Source: Begonia masoniana
Taxonomy: Eukaryota > Streptophyta > Magnoliopsida > Cucurbitales > Begoniaceae
NCBI GenBank assembly: GCA_022432975.1
Contig: CM039508.1
Coordinates: 28,585,008 to 28,649,007, forward strand
Reading direction: 5' to 3'
DNA length: 64,000 nucleotides
A program made the translations under genes and the position numbers. Below are positions 35,541-47,065 of this stretch, piece after piece; the first letter of the stretch is position 1; each line of letters starts with the position of its first letter. The notes below the pieces were generated by a model. That model had not been told where the DNA came from. It worked only from the letters and a program-made list of their open reading frames with translations, and searched no databases.

Positions 35541-37190
35541 TATACTCCACGAAAATGATAATAAAATATTTAGGTTTAAGGTTCAACACCAATTGATGTT
35601 GAGAAATCAAAGAAAACTCAGGTTTTTCTCCAAAATTCGAGAGACCGTGCATTGGCGCCATGGCACTCGAGGTACTCATAAAAATTCGAGGAGCTACGTG
35701 GCCTTGTAAAATACTGAATCACCGTACCGAATAGTTTTCTAAAACATATAATTTTGTGATGCGTGCTACTGCAACACGCCTAGAATTTTGGGGTCGTAGT
35801 TGAGATAGAGCCAGGGAACTGCAATAGCACTCTCAATTGGTTGTGGTGCCAGACCTATTTTAGGCCAAATATTGGGGAATTCTTTTATGTGTCCCTGACT
35901 GGGGTCGTATCCCTATTGTACGATCAAACTCATATTTTGAGAGTCTAGTACATGTATGTATATGTATATGCATTGAGGATTCAGAAGTTGGAGTACATCT
36001 TGAAAGTATTGATTTTGGCAGCACAGTGAAGTAGGTACGAGTTGGAGCTTATATTTGGTTATCTATTTTACTGTGGTATACCTTATTTGTGGGTCATAGC
36101 AGAGACACTTGATCACACAACTTTTCTCATAGCACGTCGGTTTTTATTATATATGTATATTTTTTTACACGTTTATTTTGTGCATCTATTTTACTATTAT
36201 TGATAATATGAGTAACAGATACTAGATTTGCTTGACTTGTGAGCAAAGTCATTGTTTCTTGTGTACATACCTATAACCTTAGTGTACGTTTGGATGCTAT
36301 GCGAGCGTATTATGTAACAACTTATGATGTCATGCCCTTTGGTAAAAATTTTCATAATTGATAAAGATGTTTGTTATTTTGTCATGATTTCTCTTGATAA
36401 TTATTTTCCAGTTAGACAACAGTGATATTATTTTATTATCTACCGCATCAGTATAGATTGTTTTAAGTGATTAGGATACTTATTATTATGCCATGATCAT
36501 TTTTCATAATCATTTTTCGTTGGATATGGGTGATATTATTTTATTATCTACCAGATTATATATTGTTCTCTCTTGTCTGATGTTTAAACAACTTGATTTT
36601 GATGATTGATTTCTTTATTTGTAGGCACAAATTATTTTTAAAATACTAGCAAGCTAACATCAAATCAGCACCTATTTTTTAAATCTTAGACAAGGTGTTT
36701 TGGAGCGACTTGAGTCGAAGTGAGTGGTCGTCCTTGGCTTTTATTTCTTGCCTTTGAATATTTACATTTGATGAGACACCGTATTCCTTTTACTTTAGTT
36801 CTCTTTTATTTTGGGGTTTCTGTAAACTTTGTCATAGTATTCTTACATAGCTGCACAAAATATCTTATTTTAAACTCCATTATTAAACTGTCATGGTATT
36901 ACGGTTGGATCGATGTGTTAATCCACTATTTTTGAGCTTTGACTTCTCTTATAAAATCATTTCAAGCCATTTCATCTAACTTCTATTAAATAGTCGGATC
37001 CTCCTGATGGGGGAAGCATTCCTTGTTTTTGTCATGCCCCTTTTCATGTTGTGACAAATTTTGTAGTGTCGGAGCCAAGTTATGACTTATAGTCTTTTGT
37101 GTATAATGAACTTGTACTAACAACTAATATGATATGGATGAGTCACAACCTACTGACCCTTTGATAGTTTTGAGGGATGCGCTGCAAAGT
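35541..37190. other. Non-coding DNA, possible decayed LTR
   Basis: No supportable gene is seen. Stretches such as TGTCCCTGACTGGGGTCGTATCCC (about 35889) and several hundred T-rich bases to 36960 resemble a decayed gypsy LTR and leader. I could not define ends or a partner copy. Confidence 0.35.
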
Positions 37191-37460
37191 CTACTAGGTA
37201 GGGGTAGGCACGTTTTGGTACGGTCCCACCCCAGAACGGGACCAAATCGTGGCCCATGGTTCCACCGATTTAGTACCGGAACCAGATCACATTTTGCGGT
37301 CCAATTAAGTGAACTATAAATTGGTAACAAACTACAACTATCCATACAAAATTCAATCAAAATTGGCAACAAACTATAACTATCCAGGCAATATTCAATC
37401 CAAATTGTCAAATTCAACGTCCAATTAAGTGTAATGCCCTAAATTTTGAAATTTATTTTT

Positions 37461-37609
37461 CCTAATTTGAAACTCTAATTTGAAAATCCTAAAAAAAATT
37501 TCGAAATTGATTTATCAAATTAGGTTTAAATTTGAGCATTATAACCCTAATTTGATAAATCAAATTAGAAAATTTTTTTAGGATTTTCAAATTAGAGTTT
37601 TAAATTGAG
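37461..37609. repeat. Large imperfect hairpin in the element D 5' LTR
   Basis: The arms 37461-37524 and 37545-37609 pair over about 64 bases with few mismatches around a 20-base loop. The sequence is AT-rich. It could be a small foldback element or an RNA hairpin source. Confidence 0.75.
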
Positions 37610-37810
37610 AAAAATGAATTTAAAAAATGAGCAACTAGGTTTATAAAATAATTCTGTAGACTAATTTGTATGATCACGTGCATCTGGAAGATTGTCGATC
37701 AACAAGTAAATGTGTATTAAAATTTATATTTTGATAATTTTGTAGTACATTTTAAAGTAAGTATATAAACATAGATTTCTTTAAATTAAGTCTTTGTGAT
37801 GTAAACTTAT

Positions 37811-38790
37811 GGCCAATCGTAAAGGAATTAAAAATGAACGAGATGTTGTACTCGATCAATTGATGGATATGATTGAGATGCAAGTAAGACAAATTGAATA
37901 GCTATCGCAGGCAGTTAATGATGCGGCCCAAGTGCCACGGCCCTTAATATGCAGGTCTAGATTGCTAATAGGCCTCGACTTGCTGATATTGATTTCAAAG
38001 AGTGGATCCTTCAAATTTTAATGGCAATTTGGCAGATATGACAACAACAGATAACTAGATCAGGATCATCAGTGAGATTTTTGAGCATGCTAAGATTTCA
38101 GAGGTAGAGAAGGTAGATTGTGTGTCCTCTATGCTCCGAATGGAGGCACGTTACTGGTGAGATTCTGTGAAGGTGATGCATCCAGTCACCACCATAACCT
38201 GGGAGAAGTTTCAAAAACTTTTCTATTAGAAGTATTTTACGGACTTTATGATGGATGCGAAGACGGAGGAATTCATGGTTTTAAAGCAAACATGAAGTGT
38301 AATTGATTATTTACACAAGTTGGAGCAACTTTTCCGTTATGCCTCTTATATAGCTGGTAATGAGGTTATGAAGGTGAAACGATTCGTCCAAGGATTGAGA
38401 GCGGAGATATTCAAGGATATCCATCTTATCACTGCCAAGGACTCTCTGTTTGCATTCGTGGTGGAGAAAGCATTACGTGCAGAGAAAGGAGATAAGGAAG
38501 TCATCAAAACTTAGGAGTTTAGAAGGAGGTATAGTCATGCAACTCAGACCACAAGGAATAAACTTCTGCAACAATAATGAGTTTGATTTAAGCGACCAAT
38601 GATCAATGGACCTTCTAATTATGTTAAGAGGAAGCCCACGACGATGTCTAATATGCCCATATGTCCCTCATGCAAGAAGTCACATGCTGGAGAATGTCGC
38701 GCTCAGACAATGACTTGTTTTAAGTACGGTCAACAAAGACACTTTTTTAAAGACTGTCCAAAGAATGACAGAGAAAACAAACCAAGATGA
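37811..38790 (+). pseudogene. Element D gag
   Basis: The start MANRKGIKNERD is followed by a gag domain in several frames, with early stops after about 30 codons. The knuckle region (38660-38760) has CPSCKKSHAGEC and then CFKYGQQRHFFKDC. In the second, Tyr replaces the second Cys of CX2C and Arg replaces the conserved Gly. It cannot make a normal nucleocapsid. Confidence 0.8.
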
Positions 38791-40200
38791 CTAGTAAAGT
38801 TTTCGGCATGAGCAAGGATGAAGTTGAAGGAAATGCATCTGTTGTGACAGGTTCAATTTTTATTTATGCCATATCTTCTAGAATATTAATTTATTTTGAA
38901 GCTACACAATCTTTTATATCCTTTGAACATACTATGAAATTAGAAAACAAAGTAGAATCTCTAGAGTATAAATTGAGAGTAGCTACACCTTCAGGTAAAG
39001 TTATGATTGTAAACTCTAATATTAGAAAATGCAATGTGTGTATTGAGGAGAACCAATTGGATGCTGATTTAATTATTTTGACGATGCATGATTACGATGT
39101 TATTTTTGGAATGAATTGGCTTACCAAGTACTATGCGACTAATGATTGTTGCAAGAAGATGGTAAAATTTCAATTAGCTGAAAAAGAGCCATTCTTTTTC
39201 TATGGAGACTCTAATAGTTCGAGAGTGTCAGTGATATCAGCTATGCGAGCTCAAAGATTATTGAATTCTAGATGTATTTAAATTCTGGCCAGTGCTATAT
39301 GTTCTGAACTTGAAGGAGCCACGACTTTGGATAAGGTGCAGATAGGTCGTGATTTTTTAGATGTCTTTTCTGTTGACTTGATAAAATTACTACCTGCGAA
39401 AGATGTGAAATTCAACATTGATATGCTACTTGAAGAGACGCCGATCTCTAAACCTTTTTATAGAATGACAACGAGTGAATTAAAGGAGTTAAAGACTCAA
39501 CTTGATGATTTGCCAGAGAAAGAATTTTTATTCAACTGAGTTTTTCCCCCTGAGGAGCACTGATATTATTTGTGAAGAAAAATGATGGATCTATGAGGAT
39601 GTGTATTGACTATCGAGAGCTCAACAAAGTCACTATTAAGAACAAGTATCAACTACCGAGAATTGACGATTTATTTGATCAATTAAAAGAAGCGACAATT
39701 TTCTCGAAGATTGATATCAGATTTGACTATCATTAGCTAAGAATTAAGAAAGATGATGTGTTCAAAACGACATTACGCCTAAGATATGGCCACTTTGAAT
39801 TTCGAGTTATGCCGTTTGGATTGAGTAATATATTAGCCGCGTTTATGGATTTGATGAATTAGATTTTCAAGCCGTTTTTGGATGACTTTGTGATAGTTTT
39901 TATCAATGACATCCTTATCTACTCGAAGAATAAGAGGAACATAAAAAACACTTGTGAATTATTTTATTAACGTTGAGATGTAAGAAGTTATATGCAAAAT
40001 TCTCCAAGTGTGAATTTTGAATGGAAAAAGTGACTTTTCTCGACCACATTGTTTTAAAGGAGGGTGTATTAGTGGATCCATTGAAGATTGAAGCTGTTAG
40101 TAAATGACCACAACCAAAATATGCAGTTGAGATAAGGAGTTTTCTTGATCTTGCAGGTTATTATCGGAGACTTATAGAAGGATTTTAAAGATTAGCCAAC
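38787..40200 (+). pseudogene. Element D protease and reverse transcriptase
   Basis: The protease frame (38787-39281) has YFEATQSF where DSGATHSF is expected, so the catalytic Asp is gone. RT similarity follows: [18 protein letters not shown], then RIDDLFDQL. The catalytic motif is FINDIL, with Asn for the first Asp (39898-39909). Stops occur near 39537, 39733, 39859 and elsewhere. Confidence 0.82.
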
Positions 40201-41800
40201 CCGCTTACGAAACTGACAAAGAAAGGTGTCAAGTATTTATGGACTGAAGAGTGCGAACAAAGCTTTCAGGAGCTAAAGAAGAGATTGATCTCGTCACCTA
40301 TACTTACTATACCATCTGGATTAGGAAAATATTTTGTGTATAGTGATGCTTCAAAGTATGGACTGAGATATGTTCTCATGCAAGATGAAAAAGTTGTAGC
40401 TTTATGACTCGAGACAATTGAAGGATCACGAGAAGAACTACCCAACTCATGATTTGGAGTCTATAGCGGTGGTTCATGTATTGAAAATTTGGAGACACTA
40501 TCTTTATAGAAAAAGATACGAAATTTATACTTATCATAAAAGTTTGAAATATTTTCTAACATATAAGGATCTGAATATGAGGCAACACAGATGGTTAAAA
40601 TAAGTAAAGAACTATGACTGCGAGATTATTTACCATCCTGGCAAGGCTAATGTTGTAACTGATGCGTTGAGTAGAGGAGCATCGTCGCAAGTTTCATCGT
40701 TGTGGTGAATTTCAGGAAAGTTAACTAATGAGATGCAGAAATCTGATATTGAAGTTGTATCGTTTGGATTATTTGAAAGATTGTCTACTATGACGCTTCA
40801 ACCAAGTTTTCTTGAGCAAATAAATGATAAACAATGTGACGATGCATTTATTTGCAAGGTGAAAGGTGAATTAGAGGTTGGAAAAGTGTCTCAATTTTCT
40901 ATATCGAATGACAGGATTATCTTGTTAAAAAAGAAATGATGTATACCTGATGATACTGGATTAAAGAGGGCTATATTGGAGAAAGCACACTCAACCCCCT
41001 ACTTGGTACATCTTGGTTTTCACCATCAAACAGATGGACAATCGAAAAGACAATTCAAACCCTAGAGGATATGTTACAAGCTTGTGTTATTGATTTTCAA
41101 GGGAATTGGAGTAAAAACCTGTTATTGGTGAAGTTCGCCTGCAACAACAGTTATCAAGCTTCGATTAAGATGACATCTTATGAAACTTTACATGGCAGAA
41201 AGTGCAAATTTCCGGTGCATTGGGATGAAGTGGGGGAATGAATACTTGTTGGGCCAGATATTTTAAAGCAGATTGCTGAGATTGTTGCGTTAATTCAAAA
41301 AATAATTCTTACGGCATAGAGTAGATAGAAATGTTATGCTGAATGGAGACGAAAAAAGTTAGAGTTTGCAGTAGGGGATCAAGTTTTCTTAAGAATCTCC
41401 CCAATGAGAGGCGAGATGCATTTTGGAAAGTATGGAAAGTTAAGCCCAAGATTTATAGGTCTATTTGAAATTTCAAAAAGAGTGGGAGAAGTTGCTTATC
41501 AGTTGAATTTGCCGGGTTCATTCAAGCACGTGCAAGATGTATTTAATGTCTCGATGTTGAAGAAGTATATTTTAGATTCCTCGTATGTCTCTAGACTTTG
41601 CAATCAATCCTGACATATCATATGAAGAAAGACCGATTTAAATTCTAGATTCAATGAAAAGAGAATTAATGAATTAAAAAGTCTCGTTTGTCAGAGTGCT
41701 ATGGAGAAATCAAAACATTGAGGATGCAACTTGGGAAAGAGAAGAGAACATGAGAAAGGCCTATTCGGAGTTATTCAGGTAATAATTAAAATTTCAAGGA
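40201..41800 (+). pseudogene. Element D RNase H, deleted integrase and chromodomain
   Basis: RNase H motifs (a YSDAS-like block, [27 protein letters not shown]) are recognisable in broken frames. Near 41005-41020 the sequence jumps from the integrase zinc-finger area (AHSTPYLVHLG) into the HHQTDGQS block. Most of the catalytic core up to the second Asp is therefore deleted. After that come the integrase C-terminal HFGKYGKLSPRFIGLF block and a chromodomain with VRVLWRN and ATWERE in broken frames. Confidence 0.8.
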
Positions 41801-41826
41801 CAAAATTTCTTTTACGGAGGGGAGAT

Positions 41827-42917
41827 TGTAATAGTTTAGAGTTTCAAATTTTAAATTCAAATTTCAAAATTCTCAAATCAATCCAACGTCTTCACGATGC
41901 TGTCGTTCTTGTTTGGCGCTGCGACCATCGCGATCCAAGGTTATTTTTGACCCAAAAGTTAGATTTTGCCTAATTAAATATGGGCTGTCTTTTTGGAAAT
42001 AAATTGAAAAATTAATGGTGTGAAATTTTAGCAAAAAAAATTAACAATTTATTTTATTTTAATTAGGCACCAATTTATGAAGATAAATTTTGGACATTGG
42101 ATTTGATCTTCGATATTGTTGGGTTTTGTACAATGGTAGCCCCACTTAAGGTAGAGATTTATTTTTGCACATTTTAAATAAATAATTTATTTTATAAAAT
42201 AATTGACAAATTCTTTGTTAGTACTTCCTTTATCGTTTATGCACGCTTTCATTATTGTTCATAAAAAAAACTTGTTTTAATTAAAGTATGAGACAACTGA
42301 TATTGCCGTGTTTTTGGTCACAAAACTCTAAATCTGATCAAGGTGTTTTATATGGTGTTGACGATATCTTGGTATCGTTGTTTTCTATTCATTGCATAAT
42401 ACATGATATGCACGAAGATTGTGAGTGGCCGTATTTTTATTCAGATTTTTAAATTGTTATTAATTAGTTAAATTAAACATGAGAACTAAAAATAAAATAT
42501 ATCGCTATTGAATTTAGTCGACTCACCCAATGACATTCCTTCCAAGATAAAATCAGGATGACATTCATTTGCTGACTCAAGAGTAAGCTCAACGAGTAAG
42601 TTATTAAAATTAAGTATTTTACCCTAAAAATTTATTACATTCGAGAGGTTAGATTCTATTGAACTTTGTAAATTTTAGATTATTTAAGTTTTGTATGGCG
42701 CATTCATTCATTTTTGGATATGTATCAGTGCATTATCTTAGATGTCATTAGTATACCTAAAATTTAGTCTTTTTTGTTTGAGCTCTGATTTACAATTGTA
42801 ATGAAAGTCTTTTGCTGGATAATTTATTAAAATTATGTTTAAGGGTTGGACGACTCAGTACACTTTTCGAGTCAGGTCATTCCCCTTTCGTTCTTGGATT
42901 CCTTTTGGGGCGTGACA
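41827..42917 (+). repeat. Element D 3' LTR
   Basis: This stretch of about 1.09 kb starts TGTAATAG right after a polypurine tract and ends GGGCGTGACA. Only its first part can be loosely matched to 37430 onward, showing age. No coding is seen. Confidence 0.6.
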
Positions 42918-43145
42918 GAACCGAACCAAAATCACGAGTTCAATCCGGTTCACGGTTCTAGTCAGGTTCTTCTCACCCCTACTACTAGGAGTGAGCATGA
43001 CACATGACTTCGAGATCATCCTATGAATCTTCAAGGAATTTTGGAATATGAATCTACTAGTATTTGAGATCGCACTAGATACATAAGTATTGTGACAAAT
43101 AGTTCGCAAGTGTACGAGTCGCAACAAGTAATAAAGTAATAAACA

Positions 43146-43278
43146 ACACTTGAGGTGAAATTGCTTGTATTGGCGAAGGATGAGATGGTAGAGACCGTTT
43201 AGCTTCATTTTAAAATGAGCCCTCATTATCAAATTTAGGCACACTTGGCTCTTTTTGCACCGGTTCAATTACTGTTCC
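43146..43278 (-). pseudogene. Element E gag-pro remnant beyond the element C insertion
   Basis: On the minus strand the reading GTVIEPVQKEPSVPKF follows on from the LRSG-like end of the gag frame across element C, as in Athila polyproteins. It then stops and runs directly into the LTR remnant, so everything from protease to the 3' LTR body is deleted. Confidence 0.65.
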
Positions 43279-43650
43279 TGTGACGACCCTGACCCTATGC
43301 CAGGGCCGCCACGACCTGTGCCGTGATGTGTATACATACTACCCTCGTCCATTCTCATAAAATTTTTTATTTTTCCTTTATCATTTTTATTTTTTTCATT
43401 CCATTTCCTTTTCGTTAAAGAACAGACTCGGGCATTAAATCCATATCTATCGACGTTTAGGGTCTAACTTAAAACGTACCCAAAATGACTCGTTTAAGGT
43501 CGGGAAACATCAAAAGAGGCTTAGGACATCAAAACATGTCAAGTGGCATGCATGGGACGCTCCCAGCATTCGGCACGCGTGCCCACTGTGCACCCTGCGC
43601 ACATGCCGCGCGGGCACTGCGCGGCCACGACACAAGTCTGGGTCATCACA
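43279..43650. repeat. Inverted LTR-end copy serving as the 5' border of element C
   Basis: Bases 43279 to about 43625 are the reverse complement, with moderate divergence, of about 50610-50975. The last 25 bases or so (to GGGTCATCACA at 43650) resemble the plus-orientation LTR end. This may be a rearranged 5' LTR, or a compact LTR of a second family with the right-hand copy inserted in reverse. Confidence 0.7.
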
Positions 43651-43655
43651 ACAGT

Positions 43656-43667
43656 TGGTATCAGAGC
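43656..43667 (+). other. Primer-binding site of element C (initiator tRNA-Met type)
   Basis: TGGTATCAGAGC lies five bases after the LTR end CATCACA. It is the standard 12-base site complementary to initiator tRNA-Met in plant Ty3/gypsy and copia elements. Confidence 0.9.
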
Positions 43668-43826
43668 TCCTGGGTTTTAAAATCAATTTTGTAGACTACT
43701 TGACTGCGCAAACCACTGCACGGACATGCTTCCTCAACTGTAAGTACGTTTTTAAGATTTCCTTGTTTTGATTTCTTAGAATTATTGTCTTTAAATTTTA
43801 TAGGAGTGCAAAAGGGCGTAGAGGGA

Positions 43827-45010
43827 ATGATAGAGACGAAAGAGACGACACCATAGACCAACTTAGAGAGTTCATTGCCCAACAATCCCAACACCTCGAC
43901 CGACAAGCTCAGCACATGGATAGACAATCCCAACAGCTTGACACACTAATAAATCGAGAGGGCCTTATGACTCAGGAGGTGGTGACTCCAAGTAACCAGC
44001 TACGACCTCCAATGTTTAATGGACAGTCTACGGACCCCTCTATTGCTGAGGAGTGGGTTCAGACCATGGAGGATATGTTGGCGTATGCAAGGATTTAGGA
44101 TGGAGAAAATGTTGTATGCGCTACTTTTCACTTAGCCTCCGATGCACGATTTTGGTGGGACTCCATCTAGACAACCACCGACGTGACGGTGATGAGTTGG
44201 GAGCGGTTTAAAACCATGTTCTATGACAAATACTTCAGTCGTACGGTAAGGGCGGCTAAAATGATGGAGTTCACGCAGTTAAGGCAACATGGTTCAGTTG
44301 CCGAATATGTTACGAGGTTTGAAGCCCTATCTTGGTTCGTACCACGCCTGGTGAATGAAAATGAAGACAAGGTGCACCAATTCATGCAAGGGCTGAAACC
44401 AAAAATTCGGAAGAGCGTTATCATATCAGGAGTGTGGAATGTGCCCTATGCAGAGATTGTGGCTAAGACTCTGGAGTTCAAAGCCGCGGAGCAACAAAGA
44501 GGCGTTAAAAGGCTGTACGAGGGAGAAAATGACCAGGCAAGGGGACACAGGTGCAAGGAACTAGTCAAAAGTCCCTATGTCCTAAATGCCAGAAGGAGCA
44601 TTATAGCGATTGCCAAATGGGTACTGATAGGTACTATCGATGTGGTGAGGTTGCCACTATGCCAATGATTGCCCATTGTCGAACCGAAACCAATCAGGTG
44701 GGGACCAAATGAGAGTGTCCCCGAGGATATTTGCCTTTATCGAGCCTGACAACGTTGATGACGAGGCCCAGCCTTCCATTATTGTAAGTACTATCTTAGT
44801 CACTGGTATGGCTGTATTTTCGTTGATAGACATAGGGGTTACACACTCGTTTATTTCCAATGCTTGTGTAGCTAGATTGAAGTTAGTGCCTGAATTAGCA
44901 GAGTGTGAGTATAGAGTAATGCTGCCTTCGGGAGAGTATATACAGTCAGATCATATTTTCCAAGGCAATGTCGTCTCAGTGGAGAATAATACCCTTTATG
45001 CCCGTTGATA
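43827..45010 (+). pseudogene. Element C gag and protease
   Basis: An N-terminal Gln-rich coiled segment (QQSQHLDRQAQHMDRQ) leads into the gag domain, with LRPPMFNGQSTDPSIAEEW and a FYDKYFSRTVR block. TAG stops interrupt at 44096 and near 44168. The knuckles (about 44575-44670) are in a shifted frame. The protease motif reads LIDIGVTHSF (near 44824-44850), with Ile and Val replacing Ser and Ala of the DSGA active site. The protein would be inactive even without the stops. Confidence 0.85.
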
Positions 45011-45029
45011 ATTATGGGCATAGAGTGGT

Positions 45030-46065
45030 ATGATCTTATTTTTGAGGATGGACTGGCTATTACGCCATTTCACCACTATCGACTGCAGATCCGGGGTGGT
45101 GACTTTCCGCCCCCCGAACAAAGAGAAGTTTACCTTCCAGGCAATGAATAGGTTAAGTGGGCTGCCAACTTCCTATTCTATGAAGGTCAGAGAGCAGTTT
45201 AAAGATAGATGCTCAGTTTACTTGGCTACGGTGGTTGATACTCAATTGCTCAATGCGGTAAAGCCAAGTGACCTCCCAATAGTTAGAGAATTTATGGAGA
45301 TCTTTCTCGACGATCTTCCAGGATTGCCGCCAGATAGGGAGATTGAGTTTGTAACTGATGTTTATCCAAGTTCTGAACCTGTATTTAAGAATCTGTACAG
45401 ATTGGCGCCTGCTGAACTGAAAGAGTTAAGAGTTGTTGTATAAGGGATTCATTCGACCTAGCTTTTCTCTGTGGGGTGCGCTAGTTCTGTTCGTTAAGAA
45501 GAAAGACGAAACTCTCCGAATGTGTATTGATTACAGAGAGTTGAACAAGTTGACGGTGAAGAATAAGTATCCATTGCCATGTATAGATGACTTGTTTGAC
45601 CAACTGCAGGGCGCCCGAGTATTCTCAAGGGTCGATTTACGCTCGGGGTATCATCAGTTGAGAGTTCGAAGAGAAGATGTTCAAAAGAAAGCCTTTCGTA
45701 CGAGGTATGGGCACTACGAGTTTTTAGTATTGTCTTTTGGACTTACAAATACCCCTGCAACTTTTATGGATCTAATGAACCGCGTCTTTAAGGAGTATTT
45801 AGACAAGTTTGTTGTCATTTTCATTGATAACATCTTGGTCTATTCAAAGACGAAAGAGGAACATGAAGAGCAACTGCAGATTGTTTTGAGGATTTTGAAA
45901 CAACACCAGCTATACCCAAAGTTTTCTAAGTGTGAATTTGGGCTGGACCGCATCAATTTTCTCGGCCATATTATATATGAGGAAGGGATTTTTGTGGACC
46001 CGACTAAGATTCAGGTTGTTAAAGATTGGCTGGGTATTATCGAAAATTCATCAAGGGGTTTTTGA
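45030..46065 (+). pseudogene. Element C reverse transcriptase
   Basis: The first frame ends at a stop near 45441 inside the ELKELR segment. RT then runs 45433-46065 with [29 protein letters not shown] and [15 protein letters not shown]. The catalytic motif is FIDNIL at 45820-45831, where Asn replaces the second Asp. That Asp binds metal in all active RTs of this type. A frame change near 46030 leads into RNase H. Confidence 0.87.
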
Positions 46066-47018
46066 AGATTGCAGTCCCTCTATCACGATTAACCAGGAAG
46101 AACAAAAAGTTTGTATGGTCGGCTGCATGTGACAAGAGCTTTCAGGGGCTGAAACAGAAGTTGACAACGGCTCCAGTTTTGACACTGCCAATTGAGGGCG
46201 ACAAGTTCAGCATATACTGTGATGCGTATAAAGTTGGACTTGGATGCGTACTTATGCAGGAAGGAAGAGTTATCGTGTATGCTTCTTGGCAATTAAAGCT
46301 GTATGAACAAAATTATCTGACGCACGATCTGGAACTAGCTGCCGTCATCTTCGCATTGAAAATTTAGAGACACTACTTGTATGGGCAACAATGCGAAGTG
46401 TTTTCAGATCACAGGAGCTTAAAGTACCTGTTTACACAAAAGGAGCTGAATATGCGGCAACGAAGGTTGTTGGAGTTTGTCAAGGACTATGAGTTCAAAA
46501 TTAAATACCACCCAGGGAAGGCAAATAAGGTCGCAGATGCCTTAAGCAGAATGCCTTCTACGAGTCAGCCTTCGCTTGCAACAATGTCGATAATGTTAAA
46601 AATGGAGATCGTGAAGTTTGATGTGGAGATTGTGGCTGAGTTGTCCACTATGCTTGCAAATATTTCGTTAAGGCCGACAATATTGGACAAAATACGAGAA
46701 GCTCAACAGAAAGACTTGAAGGGTGAGAAATACCAATTGAGCATGACATCCGATGACTCGTCTGATTGCAACCTATCGGATGATGGCATATTAAAGTTTA
46801 GGCATAGGTGGTACGTGCCAAATGACGAGGAGCTAAAGAAGGAAATTTTGACCAAGGCACACTCCTTGGCATACTCCGTGCATCTGGGAAGTACCAAGAT
46901 GTATCGGGATTTAAAACAACATTTCTGGTGGCCTAACATGAAAAGAGAGGTTGCCAAGTACATAGAAACCTGTTTGGTTTGTCAACAGGTTAAGGCAAAG
47001 CATCAAAGGCCGACATAA
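46026..47018 (+). pseudogene. Element C RNase H and integrase zinc finger
   Basis: RNase H has [10 protein letters not shown] (Tyr for the usual Ser), [22 protein letters not shown] and [13 protein letters not shown] near 46365 replaces a Trp codon. The integrase HHCC finger follows in the same frame after that stop, with [18 protein letters not shown] and [12 protein letters not shown] ends the frame at 47018. Confidence 0.85.
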
Positions 47019-47065
47019 ACTTTGCAGCCCTGCTGATTCAGGAGTGGAAATAGGAGCAGATTTCT

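Larger units (their letters stand above)
37430..42917 (+). mobile_element. Element D: heavily decayed Tekay-like Ty3/gypsy element
   Basis: The termini TGTAATGCCC and GGGCGTGACA are inverted copies, as LTR ends should be. The plus-strand interior encodes gag, protease, RT, RNase H, integrase ends and a chromodomain in many frames. A polypurine tract (ACGGAGGGGAGAT) precedes the 3' LTR at 41827. The 5' LTR is short, and no primer-binding site was recognised before the gag start at 37811. No 5-bp duplication is visible. It inserted into the hAT-type element. Confidence 0.75.
37199..42981. mobile_element. hAT-type non-autonomous element interrupted by element D
   Basis: The left end is TAGGGGTAGGCACG and the right end, on the other strand, is TAGGGGTGAGAAGAAC. 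An 8-bp duplication CTACTAGG flanks both ends (37191-37198 and 42982-42989), as expected for hAT transposons. The subterminal DNA is full of GGTACGGTCCC and AACCGAACC motifs common in plant hAT-type MITEs. Without the element D insertion it would be about 295 bases long, with no coding capacity. Confidence 0.82.
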
